The notes under the pieces are model-generated. The model saw only the letters and a list, made by a program, of their open reading frames with translations, was not told the origin of the DNA and did not search any database. This document shows positions 11,405 to 23,702 of a stretch of DNA of 64,000 nucleotides, piece by piece (position 1 is the stretch's first letter; every line of letters starts with the position of its first letter). The translations under genes and the position numbers were made by a program. The stretch comes from Cryptomeria japonica. Its lineage: Eukaryota; Streptophyta; Pinopsida; Cupressales; Cupressaceae. The stretch spans positions 605,483,673 through 605,547,672 of the forward strand of contig NC_081408.1 in assembly GCF_030272615.1 (NCBI RefSeq). The letters run 5' to 3'.

Positions 11405-11462
<58 letters not shown>
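11405..11462 (+). repeat. (GA)n microsatellite
   Basis: About 28 uninterrupted GA dinucleotides follow the last GACCCC-type word and precede an AT-rich tract. Confidence 0.95.
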
Positions 11463-11464
<2 letters not shown>

Positions 11465-11735
11465 TATAATACAGTACAATAAGATATCAAAAGACAATAT
11501 ATATCAATATACATACATATACATATACATATAATACACATAATATATCAAAAGGCAATACACATACATACACACATATGTGTGTGTGTGTATATACATA
11601 ATTTATATTATATATTATTATAATATATAATATATTATATATTATATATACTATATACATATATAATCTATATTATATACACATATATAATATATATATA
11701 TACATGAAATATCATATTTTACATATTATACGTTT
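11463..11735. repeat. TA/CATA-rich simple sequence
   Basis: Alternating atatac, acatacat and tatatata words with one (TG)n/(CA)n palindrome near 11570-11590 (cacacatatgtgtgtgtg). Non-coding. A (CATA)n tract also sits beside the related repeat array near 55.3-55.6 kb. Confidence 0.85.
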
Positions 11736-11774
11736 ACATTGATGTATGTACACACCCACATTTTAAACACGGGT

Positions 11775-11890
11775 AGCAATGCATACGCGTTGCTTATTGT
11801 AAAGACACCCCGTACGTGGTTTTGTTTTAAAAGTACCCCGTACACGTTGTTTATAGTATAGGGAGCCCATACGTTCTTTTGACTGTTTAG
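11775..11890 (-). repeat. third cluster of CGTACGGGGT-type motifs
   Basis: Four variants occur: gcatacgcgttgctta near 11781, gacaccccgtacgtggtt near 11804, gtaccccgtacacgttgtt near 11833 and gcccatacgttctttt near 11875. They read in the same orientation as the cluster at 9.6-9.75 kb. This may be the true right end of the large element or the end of a second, related one. Confidence 0.45.
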
Positions 11891-12487
11891 GCTTGTGAAT
11901 AGGCCTGGATGACAAAGTTGTGGGTTGGAAGTTTGATTTCCCTCCATTTCCCTCCTTTTTGACGTGTTTTGTTTTATCAACTTGGTTTCTCAACTTTGTC
12001 ATCATCAAGTGGGTATTTCTAAAATTGCCACCATATTTTCACTCATCTTCTGAGCTTTCTAACCATATAATTTTTTAAAAATTTGAACAACAATTTAACA
12101 TATTATTATTGAATTTCTTTTACCAGTGTCTCCATAGTTCTCAGAGACATACATGTACCATTTATTTAATAACTTTTGATATACCTATCCAAATTTAAAA
12201 AACTTTATATATTATTGTAGTGCACTTGATTCTTTACAAAAAAAGAAAAAAAATATTGTATTTTCGATTGTTTTGCTGCAAGTTATGCTTCGCGCATGAA
12301 CAGATACCTAATTTTCAGGATGTGCTTGATTGGAAAAATCATCAAAAAAACAAATAATCAGCAAAAAATTACATAAAAAATACTCAACTTCTAGTGCTCA
12401 CTCTTAACTATCTTTCTGCCAAAGGATTTGTCAAACTACTAAATCTAACTATGACTTCTTTTATGCGCACGTCAGACGCTATGTTAT

Positions 12488-12562
12488 GTTTTTTAGAAAA
12501 AATCAGGGTTTGTTTTTTAGAAAAAATCAGGGTTTGTTTTTTAGAAAAAATCAGGGTTTGTT
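12488..12562. repeat. 24-bp repeat, three perfect copies
   Basis: The 24-base unit, ttttttagaaaa followed by aatcagggtttg, occurs three times head to tail and keeps a reading frame open in both directions. It looks like a recent slippage product. Confidence 0.9.
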
Positions 12563-12760
12563 TTTCGTGCATGAAGGATTTGACCCCCTTAATCTTATCC
12601 AATTTTGAAAAAGTTTAGTATTTTGGTAAATGGATTCAGATTACGATAATATTTGTTCTTTGATTATCTTCATATCTTGAGTGGATGGCTTTCAACTTTC
12701 GCCTCCAAGTTCAGGCTCACTTGATTTCAGAAAAAAAAGTGTCCACTTATACCACCCTTT

Positions 12761-13291
12761 TTGCACACCATCTTTGTGCACTTACCCAATTGTGTATTAA
12801 GATTATCTCTCTATTTTCCAGTTGAATTCATTCGTTGTGTATACATTAAAGATCTTTGGATACAAGCAAGACTTGTAAATGGAGCTCTAGGATATATTCA
12901 AAAAATTATTAAGAAACCAGGAAGTTCTCCACCTAAACCAACAACATATATAATGGTTGAATTTGACCATTATTCGAGAATACCATTTGACTATCATCAT
13001 CCAAATAAAATTCCAATAACAACAATACAAAGGGACATAACACTTCAATTACCACTAAGGTTGGCATGGGCATTAACAATACATAAATCTCAAGGGTTGA
13101 CTCTACCAAAAGCCACAATTGGTATAGGACCATAAGAAAGAACAAGATTAACATGCATGACAATGTCTCATGTAAAGTCTTTGGAAAGTCTCAAAATAAT
13201 GTCAACATTCTCATTTGATCGTTATGAAAAGATGAAAAAAGGTAGACAACTTGCAAAGCGAAAGACCGAAGAAAATAGATTAAAATATTAG
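12761..13291 (+). pseudogene. PIF1-like DNA helicase, C-terminal fragment
   Basis: The frame encodes LWIQARLVNGALGY, a PP..P..IMVEFDHY segment, QLPLRLAWALTIHKSQGLTL and an ATIGIGP ending. This matches the C-terminal part of PIF1-family helicases; the HKSQG motif belongs to the helicase core. An in-frame TAA at 13133-13135 interrupts it. After the stop, in the same frame, coding continues with an MSHVKSLESLKI segment and FSFDRYEKM to a TAG at 13289-13291, as expected for the family. The ATP-binding half is missing. Plant genomes contain many such helicase remnants, often from Helitrons. No Helitron ends (TC...CTRR plus hairpin) were identified, so the source is open. Confidence 0.85.
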
Positions 13292-15050
13292 AAGATAATT
13301 GATGTAATATATCTTTCTTCAAATAATATGAAATAAATTATCAATAATAAATGTGTGATTTTCAACCATGATAATAATTGCTAACATCCTTGTATCGCTT
13401 CTTCATTTGTATTTTTTACAAACTTATTTACACATTCTCACTATGAGTAATATAGTAATATAAATATATAATGATATAACAATAATTAGTCTTAATAAAA
13501 AAAATTAATGTTGAAGAGTTTAATAGAAATATAAAAATACAAAAGTATAGTAATATCTCAATAATAATTTGATATTGATAAATATATACAATTTAATTAA
13601 TATCTTAATAATAATTTAATATTAAAGTATCATTTTTTAGTTATACTACATATATGTTATTATAATCTATTTATTATTTAACTACATACATTTACTTCAA
13701 ATGGAAAAAAAAATTGAAATATATAGCATTTTCTAAATATACATCATGTAACCTTGCATCATTTTTTTTGTTATGACAAGATAAATGTTGGATATATGTT
13801 GCTCTACTTTATTTCCTATTTAACAACATACATTTCCTATTTAACAACATACATTTACTTTAAATGAAGAAATTTTCTAGAAATTTATCCAATAACCTCA
13901 CTTTAACATATATTGCCTTTAAGTTTAAAATATTTATCTTCTACTATTCAATATTGATTTTAAAGCTAAAAATAATCTCCTTGCAGGTGAGAAACCTGTC
14001 ACGTAATGTACGTGCATGGATGTCCAATTGGTTGAAAAAGAACCACTACCGTCTTCCACTCAACACCATCCTTTGTATAGAGGAATTAAGTGTCTGCTAT
14101 TGGTTGAGAGAAAAAATGATCAATAGAATTGACAAAAATGGACCAAAGAATAATAAATAAAAAAATCGATAATTATGCTTTATACTTTAACTTCCTCTAT
14201 GGTTCCAAAGTGAAAATGAACTTAGATGTAAAAAAACATAATTTACAAATTGAGATTATAAATTAATGTGACGGGCCAATTTCTCAATACCATGAGCTTC
14301 AAGACAAAGACCTTGCTAGATGTATATGAAATGTCACTATTAGGCCAATAGTGACAATCAAAAAACACAACCTATCTGAACAACTTAGTATGAAGTTCAT
14401 GAGATTTCTTAAGGGACAATCATGAATTAGTTTTCACACGGGACACTTGAAGAATGGTTGCTTGCTAGTTTTAAGTTTAATTATTCAATCATATTCACGG
14501 TGCATTGTTCGGGTTGTTACATGCTCACTATGATATACCTACATTATATGTTGTGAAGTCCAACATAACAATCAAAGTTCAGGCTCTTCTTCATGATATT
14601 GAAAATGAAGAGATATTACCAGTGCATAAATGGTTAACAAAGTAAAACTTGACACAAATTTTGAAAACCTATTTACGCATTGTATCTATGGCTAAATTCA
14701 ATGATTATAATATAGTATAGATGTTGTTCAATAGTTATTACTACTCCGTGAATGATTAGTCAAGTGATTTTTTTTCCATTTTTTAAATATCATTTTGATA
14801 AATGATTCCAAATTTTTTATTTGCATAATATTTTACAAATGTTGTTATTATACCTCTAAAAAGTATGATATTTTCTTTATCTCATTTTAATTATCATTAA
14901 TTCAAATTTAACCAAAATTAAATTAAAATCATCATCGATCATTGAATTTTATTGCACTTCATACTTTATCATTGAACATATAAATATTCCATATTTTGAA
15001 ACTTGATATTTCTCAGTGTACTCTACTTAAATTTCTAAAAATATAGGTAT
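13292..15050. other. AT-rich spacer
   Basis: Mostly AT-rich sequence with short direct repeats, for example cctatttaacaacatacattta near 13818-13860. A 98-codon open frame at 13864-14160 has no recognisable motif and AT-driven composition up to about 13985; its second half looks more protein-like but is unassigned. No other gene signal was seen. Confidence 0.4.
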
Positions 15051-15054
15051 GCTA

Positions 15055-15419
15055 GTGTTATGATTACTCATATTGCATGGGCATTACCAAATCTAAACTT
15101 GATGAGTAAATATGGAGAACAGTAAGCATAAATTGTTGGTGTAAATAAAATAATAAATTAAGGTCAAGTAAATAAAAATAATAAATTAATGTCAAGTAAA
15201 TAAAATATAAATTGAGGCCAAGCCATGTGGGCTTCTACTCTCAAACCGTCAGTTGACTCCTGCTAAATTAATAAGTAACTAAAATATGGTTATTGTTGAC
15301 TAGTTTATTTTGCTTGTGGTTGTAAATGCTTATTTTTTGGCTTGTAATTTAGTTTGTTTGAGAGATTATGGTGATTTCCTTGGGACACCATCAAAATGAA
15401 TGCAAGTTGTCTCTTGGAT
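15055..15419 (+). promoter_or_regulatory. orphan extensin-type promoter, truncated before the TATA box
   Basis: This stretch aligns with the promoters of both extensin genes (28301-28703 and about 42490-42835). Shared blocks include gtaaataaaataataaa, gaggccaagccatgtgggc, ttctactctcaa, a W-box-bearing cagttgactc, tattgttgact, ggcttgtaattta, agagattatggtgatttc and aatgcaagttgtctcttgga. It shares with the first gene's promoter a segment (near 15085-15115) absent from the second. Homology ends at about 15420, only a few bases before the position of the TATA box in the intact copies. No leader or extensin coding sequence follows. It is therefore a promoter fossil from a third duplicate or a small transposed copy. 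Two TTGACT W-box cores remain at 15253 and 15296. Confidence 0.85.
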
Positions 15420-15423
15420 TGGG

Positions 15424-17547
15424 CTAGTCTTTAGTTGAGAGCATGGTCCAATAAATTCATATAGGTGTACCATGTTACATATTTATAATACAAAAATATA
15501 TGTATAAAACTATTATATAGGTATACAACAAATTCTCCGAACATAATCACTTCCTTATAAGGCGACAGAAGATATCACCCACCACGTTTGATTGTCAAGC
15601 TGATAGAGAGGCATACAATGATGATTTATTTTGAACCTGCTAACTCAATATTCTCTCTAAAGTTTTTTGGAGGTTCACCTAATACAATCAAAAGTATACA
15701 CATTAATACATATAAAAATTGAATTATATCATGACATGTGTAACTTAACAATCACTTACAACGATCTTATAATCAATCTGAAGAAAATATTGTTTATCTT
15801 CTTCTATAAGAGGGGAAGTTTCATGATCTAGAGTTGAGAACCCCTATCGAAAGCATCAAGTTACTAAAAGTGAATATCATTCAATTTTTACAAATAGATT
15901 GATAAAACACAAAATAAAATATGAAATTTCCTAATTTGGCACAAACCTCCATCAAAGGAATCGAAGATATTACTATTGCAACAACACCATGCCATATTGT
16001 GGTATGTATACCAAGAGGAATATTAACTAGATTTGTCATCTAAAAATGAAACAATGATATTAAATTGCCAAAATTCTACCTAAAATTATTTTTTAAATAT
16101 TTAATGATTAAAGATAGTCAATATTATCTCATTGTAAGATGTATAACCACTTTGATTGATAAGTAGTAATGTTGAAGGCCCAAAATTAATGTATTCAACA
16201 TCTAATGTGACTTTTAAGATTACCATTCATATGAGGTTGAATTATCTAAATGTGCAATATTTCTTATTTCTTTCCTAGTTACATACCTATGGACTTGACA
16301 CTGTCATGCAATCAAGCTTTGGAGGGATGCCAGATGCAAGGTGAACGCTCTGACCCTGAAATTTTATTACAATCAACACCCTCCTTCACAACAAAAAGGA
16401 TTGTGACATGACCAATGTTTATCCTAGCAATGAGTTTGGGTGCTTAGTTTTGGGTACATTATGCCCCCACTTTGTCCTACACAATGCACCACATCTACCC
16501 TAGAACTCCCACATGTTAAAGTAGTTTGAGATATCATTGAGGACAAACCTACAATATAATTTCCTAAAAAAATACTATGGGAGCTCATTGTCATTACATG
16601 GAGGATGGGTAAAAATCATCCACCACCTATCCCAAAATTATTTCTTATCCCTTAGTGGTGGAATCAACAGATAGAGAACCTCTTGCAAGTGTCGTGTAGG
16701 GGTGCATTTATTTGCGGGTCAGTGAACAATCCACAAGGTAGACTTTGATATATTTTAATTTTATTTGTTTATACGATAATTTGTTTACACAATTTTGTCT
16801 TGATTATACCCTCTTTCTTAAGTAAGCGTTATTTTTGCCACTCATTGAATCTATTTAAGAGGTGATACATTCAATCAAACTGGCAAGGGTAAGTCAATGG
16901 GAGATTGTTCTTAATGGATCTTTCAATGATTTAATTATTGTCTCAAATTCTTTCTTGTTGTTTTTTATTTGCACTAATATACTTTCTTGTGTCTTGGAAG
17001 GATGTTAAGGCATTATCAAATGGGTTTGTTGTGGTTATTCTCCACTAGGGTTTTTATGAATTGGGGAATGAGATTTTTCATCAACTATTGGGGGATTCCC
17101 AATTCCTATAAATTAATCAAAATTCACTCAAAACCATTTCTATCAAGCTATTTAATCAAATTTTATATTAAAAATGAAGAAATCTTACCTCATTAACCTC
17201 AAGGATATCATAGTGGCATTTTGGCAGTGATCTAGTGATGAAATAGAAATGATATGTAGATTTCCCAAATGTCAGCATGCTTCTCCAACACTGCAGACTA
17301 TTATTTTGGAGGTTGATTTGAAATGAGTTTTACATCTTATTTTATTTTTAATGCCAAGAAAAATTGAGTGCATTATAATGTGCTCGTGTTATTTCTTAGA
17401 TGGGTGGAAAAAGTGGCATGACCGCTTCCTGGTCCCTCATCTTCCTACATATACCTTTGAACTATTAGCTTGGGCCTATATATTGGGGATATATTGATTA
17501 TAGGGTAAGATCATTGTCATCATGCAAATTTAGCCTCATGGAGAAAC
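15424..17547. other. spacer without recognisable genes
   Basis: Moderately AT-rich sequence with no long open frame. A 69-codon frame at 16987-17196 has no motif. A less AT-rich patch at about 16290-16700 may be relic coding sequence, but I could not place it in a family. The last 5 bases (gaaac, 17543-17547) form the left target-site copy of the copia element. Confidence 0.4.
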
Positions 17548-19011
17548 TGTTGGCAATATAACAAGGATATTGAGAAGGTTGTTGATGATTATGGACATAA
17601 CTGATTAAAGATGTTTTAGTGTCTTGATATTATTATTTTGTCATTGATGTCAAGAAATTGATTTTCTAATTCAGTATGATGTTGCCATATCTTAAGAAAT
17701 ATGATATGAAGATTATAAAGAAGTCGGTAAAGACATAGGAAAGAATATGATGAATAAAGGGATAAGTTATTCAATGGGCAACTCTACTGAGTCAGACAAT
17801 GATGAGATCTTGATGTTTTAGATTGTTTTAACATCATACATATGTTGTAAAATGTAAAGGTTAATACTACACTATGTTATTAGGCAAAGAACCTAGTCGG
17901 TAAACCCTAAGGTTATCACAGTCGGTTAATGAAGACAGAATGTCTACCGAGTAAAGTTTAGTATTCACCGAGTTGTAATCGAGCTATAACAGAATGCATT
18001 AAATGTTTACATGTGATATTTAATGAAAGAAGCTGATGAGCTGGAGCGGATCAATGATTGGCAAGCCATGGAAGAAGTTTGTTAACAAATCTAAGGCAAT
18101 GGAAAGTTGGCAAGAAGATCTACAGCTCAGATTGAACCGCATTACTCTAACACAAGTTCCAAGATGATTGTGCAAGTTCCGAGGCAGGGTAAAACGTTTT
18201 TCAGATCGTAAGATACAATGAACCTGGACAAGATTGAAGATCTGGTGGCTATGATTGATCATGGGAAATGTGATCAAGGAGATTAAGCGGTTAGATGATT
18301 GTTTATAAATAAGGAACTGTTGATAAACAGTGGACGCAGGCAAGTGTATGCACAGGGATGCTATATAGTGATCACCGAGCACAGAAGACATGTTGGAATA
18401 ACAAAGTATTGATGCCCAGCAGATAGACAAGAATAGTTCTATGTATAGATTGTGTTGAACAAAAAAGAATCTGCTTTAGCATTTTAGATGTAAAGTTGCA
18501 GATAGATTGTATTACTGTTAGCTTGTGAAATTAATAGGAAATCTCTTAACCGAGTGGACTTAACAGTCTTATAAGTAAATCCTCTAACAAGGTGACATTC
18601 TAAATGAGTGTTTGAAATCCTTTGACAAGGTCACTTCTAACAAAGTGAAGATCCTAACAGATCTGAGGGAAATCCCTTAACCGGGTCACATCTAGCAATG
18701 TGTTTTGTAATCTTTAACAGGATTGGCTTTTAACCGAGCACACTCTAGAAGAGTATATTTCTTAGTGGGTCCGAAATCCCACAGTGGTTTTTCCCTATTT
18801 GGGTTTCCACGTTAAATATGGTGTTATGAGGTTTATATTGTTCATATGCTTTTGAGTTTGCATGTTTGACAATTTTTATTCTATGACTGATATATGTTAC
18901 CGAGGTTGAATCTGATGTTTTCATTGATGATTAAGTTTGTTTGATTCACCCCCCCCCCTCTCATCTTGTTGGTTATCGGATCTGTACTTATATTAAGTAT
19001 TAGAACTATCA
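17548..19011 (+). repeat. 5' LTR of the copia element
   Basis: 1464 bp, TG...CA ends. It carries a TATA-like tttataaataag near 18302 and a C homopolymer near 18950. By eye about 40 substitutions and one 8-base indel separate it from the 3' LTR, roughly 97% identity, so insertion is neither very recent nor ancient. Recurrent accgag words occur through the LTR. Confidence 0.95.
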
Positions 19012-19013
19012 AT

Positions 19014-19025
19014 TGGTATCAGAGC
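19014..19025 (+). other. primer binding site, initiator Met-tRNA type
   Basis: The sequence tggtatcagagc, starting three bases after the 5' LTR, is complementary to the 3' end of plant initiator methionine tRNA, the usual primer for copia elements. Confidence 0.95.
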
Positions 19026-19075
19026 CTTGGACTCCGAAAGGAAAGTTTAAAGGCACTTGAGTTAAAGATCTAAAG

Positions 19076-20485
19076 ATGTATAAGAGGGATGCACCTAAGC
19101 TGAATAAGTCAAGTTTCTCTACATTGCAGAAAAGGATGAAGCTACATCTATCAGGAGTTGGAGAATATGCTATATACTATCTGGAGAATGATTTTGTTAC
19201 ACCGAGCACCTATCCATTGACTATGGAAGAGATAAAGGCAAAGCAAGAACACATTCAAGCAATGATTGAAATAACATATGCATTGACCGATTCTGAGTTT
19301 AAAGATCTAGAAGGCTGCAATGATGCGAAGGCTATGTGGACTAAGCTCATATCTGTATATGGAGGAGATGAACATGTTCAAAGAGCAAAAGTTGATAGTC
19401 TAAGAGGACAACTTGAATCTATGAGGATGAATGAAGGTGAGAACATAACCTAGTACAGTACAAGACTAAAGGAGATTGTAAATCAAATCAAGGGAGCAGG
19501 AGGAACTATTGAAGAAAAGGATGTGACAAGTAAGTTGTTAAGAACCCTTCTACCTGCCTATGCAATCCGAGTCTCTACAATCAATGAATTGAGGTCTATA
19601 CCTAATATGACAGTTTCCTTGGATGCTACTATTGGTAAGCTACATGCATTTGAGTTAAGTAATTTTGATAACAGTGGGTCATCGGTAAATAAAGTTGAAT
19701 CTACATTTAGTTCTTTTCATTTGAATGAATCTAATGATTACAATGAAAGAAATTATAAGTACTCTGGAGGAGATCATAGTGGAGCAAGTGAAAGATTTCG
19801 GAAGAACATGGAGGAGGTACACAAACTATATGAAGAAATCAGAAAACAAGAAGAGTTTGAAGCACTATTGGCCAAAAGGTTACCAAGAGGCAAAGGTAAG
19901 TATAAGGGAAAACTACCCTTGAAATGTTTCAATTGTGATAAGATTGGACATATGGCTTCTAACTGTCCTAACAATGATTTCACTAAAAAGAGAGATTACC
20001 GAGATGACAGACAGAAAGATAATCATTACAGAGGTCGCCGAGACTTCAGAAGAAGAGATAGAAAGACCTGCTTAATTGCTGATGAGGAATTTGAAGATGA
20101 TAGATCATATGAGACTGATACAGAGAAAGTTGTTTATGTGGCTATCAAGGATGGATCAGATGAATAAAGGTATGAAGAAAAAGCCCTAATATCTCACATA
20201 AACACTAACGATTCTTGGATTATAGATAGTGGATGCTCACATCATATGACAGGAGATAAACACAAGTTTGTTATGTTAGAAGATTATGATGGAGGCTATG
20301 TTAGATTTGGTAATGATGCACCATGTCTGGTAAGAGGTAAAGGATCCATAACACTTCTTGATAAAGCAAGATGCAATGATGTTTATTGGGTTGAAGGTTT
20401 GAAATATAATTTGTTGAGTGTAGCACAGCTAAATAACACAGGTTACCAAATAGAAATTTCAGAAAGGAATTGTCAAAGTTCATGA
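19076..20485 (+). pseudogene. copia gag and protease region
   Basis: The gag frame starts at 19076 with a capsid-like region and ends in a CCHC zinc knuckle, CFNCDKIGHMASNC, at about 19925-19966, followed by a basic stretch. The protease motif DSGCSHHMTGD lies near 20228-20260. One frame covers everything from 19076 to 20485, but it is cut by TAG at 19451-19453 and TAA at 20165-20167. A one-base frameshift near 20465-20485 separates it from the downstream pol frame. The product would bind RNA, form particles and process the polyprotein; this copy cannot make it intact. Confidence 0.92.
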
Positions 20486-23261
20486 CAAAAATGGAAAGTT
20501 AGCTGCTACAGGGACACAAACAAAAGGTAATACATTTCACCTTGACTCTACTCACAACAAGTTCTTGCATGCAAAGATTGATAACACCTAGTTATGGCAT
20601 AAAAGGTTTTGTCATGTTAATTTTGATAATCTGATCAAGATAAGTAAGAAGCACAGAGTAAGAGGTCTACCGAGTCTTGAAAAACCTGAGAATACTATGT
20701 GTCGAGGATGCCAAATGGGCAAGATGACAAGATCCAGCTTTACAAGTAAGTCCTACACTTCTAAGGGAATTTTAGATCTTGTACACACTGATCTTTGTGG
20801 TCCTATGAAAGTTCAAAGTTATTATGGTGATAAGTATTTCATATTATTTGTGGATGATTATTCAAGGATGATGTCAGTAATGTTTTTAAAAGAAAAATCA
20901 AAAGCTTTTCAAATGTTTAAGTGGTACAAGGCTAGAGTTGAAAATGAAACAGGAAGACAACTGAAATGTCTTAGATCAGATAGAGGAGAAGAGTTCACAT
21001 CTGATGAGTTCAACCTATTTTGCAATGATCATGGTATTAAAAGACAAGTCTCTGCACCGAGGACTCCACAACAGAATGGAATAGCTGAAAGAAGAAACAA
21101 ATCTATTGTGGATTGTGCTAGAACACTGATGATTGAGAAGAAGGTTCCACAAACATTTTGGAGAGAAGCAATAAGCACAGCTGTTTACACCTTGAACCGA
21201 GTTCAATATAAGAAAGGTACTTTGAAGACACTTTATGAAATCTGGTATGGCAAGAAACCTAACGTAAGTTATTTTAAGATCTTTGGAAGCAAATGCTATG
21301 TTCATAAAGATGACAGAAATGGCAAGTTTGATCAGAAAAGAGAAGAAGGAACATTTCTAGGATATTCTTCTAGAAGCAAAGCATTTAAATGTCTGATCAA
21401 ATCATCTAACAAAATAGTAGAAAGTGCAAATGTGAAAATTGATGAATTTGCAGAAAGAACTAATGACAGGAATTCCAAAGAACCAGAAGACTATGATGAA
21501 TTTGTCTATGTGCAACCGAAAAGTCCTACCGAGATAACTGTTGAAGGAAATGAGGAAGATATCCAGTTACTGAGTGATGAAGAGGATCATACAGAGCCTA
21601 CCGAGCCTGTATTAGCCAAATATGTCAGAAGACATCATGCACCAAGTCACATTATAGGAGATAAGGATGATCCAGTGATGACAAGGAACAAACTGAGATA
21701 GAACACATGTTTGATATCTAAATTTGAACCAAGAATAGTAAAAGAGGCATTCAACAGTGAAGACTGGATAAATACTATGACTGAAGAGATTGATCAAATC
21801 AAGAAGAATGACACATGGACACTAGTCCCAAGACCTAAGGACAAAAATGTAATCCGTACAAAGTGGATCTTCAGAAACAAGCTAAATGAGAAAGGAGAGG
21901 TCATTCGGAACAAAGCAAGATTGGTTTGTAAAGGTTATGCCCAAGAAGAAGGAATTGATTATGGTGAGACTTTTGCACCTGTTGCCAGACTTGAAGGAGT
22001 TAGAACATTGCTGGCATATGCTGCTTTCAAAAACTTCAAGGTATATCAAATGGATGTCAAATCTGCATTTCTGAATGGAATATTAGAAGAAGAAGTTTTC
22101 ATTGAACAACCTGAAGGATTTGTGGAAGACAATAATAAAGATCAGGTATGTAAATTGAACAAAGCTTTATATGGTCTGAAACAAGCACCTGGAGCATGGT
22201 ATGAAAGACTGCACTTTTATTTGATTAAGATTGGTTTTATAAGGACAAGTGAGAACAACAACATGTACATGAAGAATGATGAAAATGGAATACTAATCTC
22301 AGCCATATTTGTTGATGATATTATATTTTGTGGAAATGACTCTTTATGCAAGAACTTTGGTAATGAAATGAGCAAAGAATTTGAGATGTCATTAATCGGT
22401 GAGATAAAGTATTTTATAGGCTTACAGATACTGCAAATGGAAAATGAAATTTTCATTACTCAATCCAAATACATAAAGGAAATCTTGAAGAAATTTGGAA
22501 TGGAGGATTCAAAGCCAGTAAGTACTCCTATGACTACAAACTGCAAACTATCAAAGAATGATGAATCTGCATCTGTTGATGAGACACTCTACCGATCCAT
22601 GATTGGAAAACTACAATATGTTGTTCACAGCAGGCCTGATATAACACATGCCGTAGGTATTGTTGCAAGATTCTCTGTAGATCCTAAGGAAATACACATG
22701 ACAGCAATCAAAAGAATTTTCAGATACTTGAAAGGCACTGAAGATTATGGCTTAGTATATCAGAAAGGGAATGATTTTGATTTGAAAGTCTATACTGATG
22801 CTGATTGGGCAGGAAACATTGATGACAGGAAAAGCACAAGTGGAGGAGCTTTCTTCTTAGGAGAAAGACTAGTGAGTTGGCTTAGCAAGAAACAAGGATG
22901 TGTTTCTCAGTCAACAGTCGAAGCTGAATATGTTGTTGCAACACTGAATTGTACCAACATTGCATGGATCAAACAATTGTTGGAAGGTATAAATGAGAAA
23001 GTTACCGAGCCAGTAACTATATTTTGTGACAATACTAGTGCCATTAATATTTCAAAGAACCCTGTTATGCACTCTAAGACAAAGCACATATCTATCAAAT
23101 ATCATTATCTTAGAGAAGAAGCTCATGAAAAGAAAGTGGTGTTGGAATATGTTAACACAAAGGAACAAATAGTTGATATCTTCACCAAGCCACTACCAAA
23201 GGACACTTTTGAATATCTTAGAAGTAAGTTAGGGGTCCTACCCCTATCTCTTACTCATTGA
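20486..23261 (+). pseudogene. copia integrase - reverse transcriptase - RNase H region
   Basis: The frame carries a GAG-pre-integrase zinc motif (LWHKRFCHVNFDNL, then CRGCQMGKM). It continues with the integrase core Asp residues in HTDLCGP and LRSDRGEEF and the Glu in NGIAERRN with D-D-35-E-like spacing. The reverse transcriptase follows ([10 protein letters not shown] near 22055, FVDDIIF near 22310), then RNase H (YTDADWAG near 22793 and STVEAEY near 22912). Two in-frame TAG stops interrupt it, at 20589-20591 and 21699-21701. The 516-codon RT/RNase H part from 21711 is open to its natural stop at 23259-23261. The catalytic motifs look intact; only the interruptions prevent a full polyprotein. 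Confidence 0.95.
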
Positions 23262-23504
23262 CCGAGTTCGATGAAAGCATCACTTCGATGAATCTATTGA
23301 ATATCTTTTAGGGAGCTGATGCTGGAGTGATACACTTTAAGAATGCTTTTTTGAAAGTGTACTGGAACAATATTGGGATAATACAGAAAACGATATAGGG
23401 AACAGGAATTGTAAACAAATGCTCTGACCAAGACTCAGTTGATACACATTAGCAGGAAATAACTTCTTACAGAAACAACTTAAGTTTTAGTTCCTTTCTT
23501 TTTG

Positions 23505-23702
23505 GCATTGTTGTCAAAGGGGGAGAAGACTACGAGGGGGAGAAGACCTACCCAAGGAGGAGAAGACCTGAGAAGATTGAGAGAAAACCAGAAGAGAAGT
23601 CTGATGTATGGGGGAGAGCATTTCAGCATTTCAGAATCACAGCAATCTGAATTATTAATGGTCAAATCAATTGGTTTTGCCATCAATGCCAAAGGGGGAG
23701 AT
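23505..23702 (+). other. repeated polypurine tracts upstream of the 3' LTR
   Basis: The tract caaagggggagaag near 23515 is followed by two weaker purine tracts (gagggggagaag, aaggaggagaag). The canonical copy, caaagggggagat, lies at 23690-23702 directly against the 3' LTR. Multiple tracts of this form before the LTR are known from Sireviruses. The proximal tract should prime plus-strand DNA synthesis. Confidence 0.85.

Noticed and set aside
18020-18430. 136-codon minus-strand frame inside the copia LTR, with a similar 120-codon frame at 24175-24537
   Set aside because: It is present in both LTR copies, has no domain, and lies in the promoter/U3 part of an LTR; a chance frame duplicated with the LTR.
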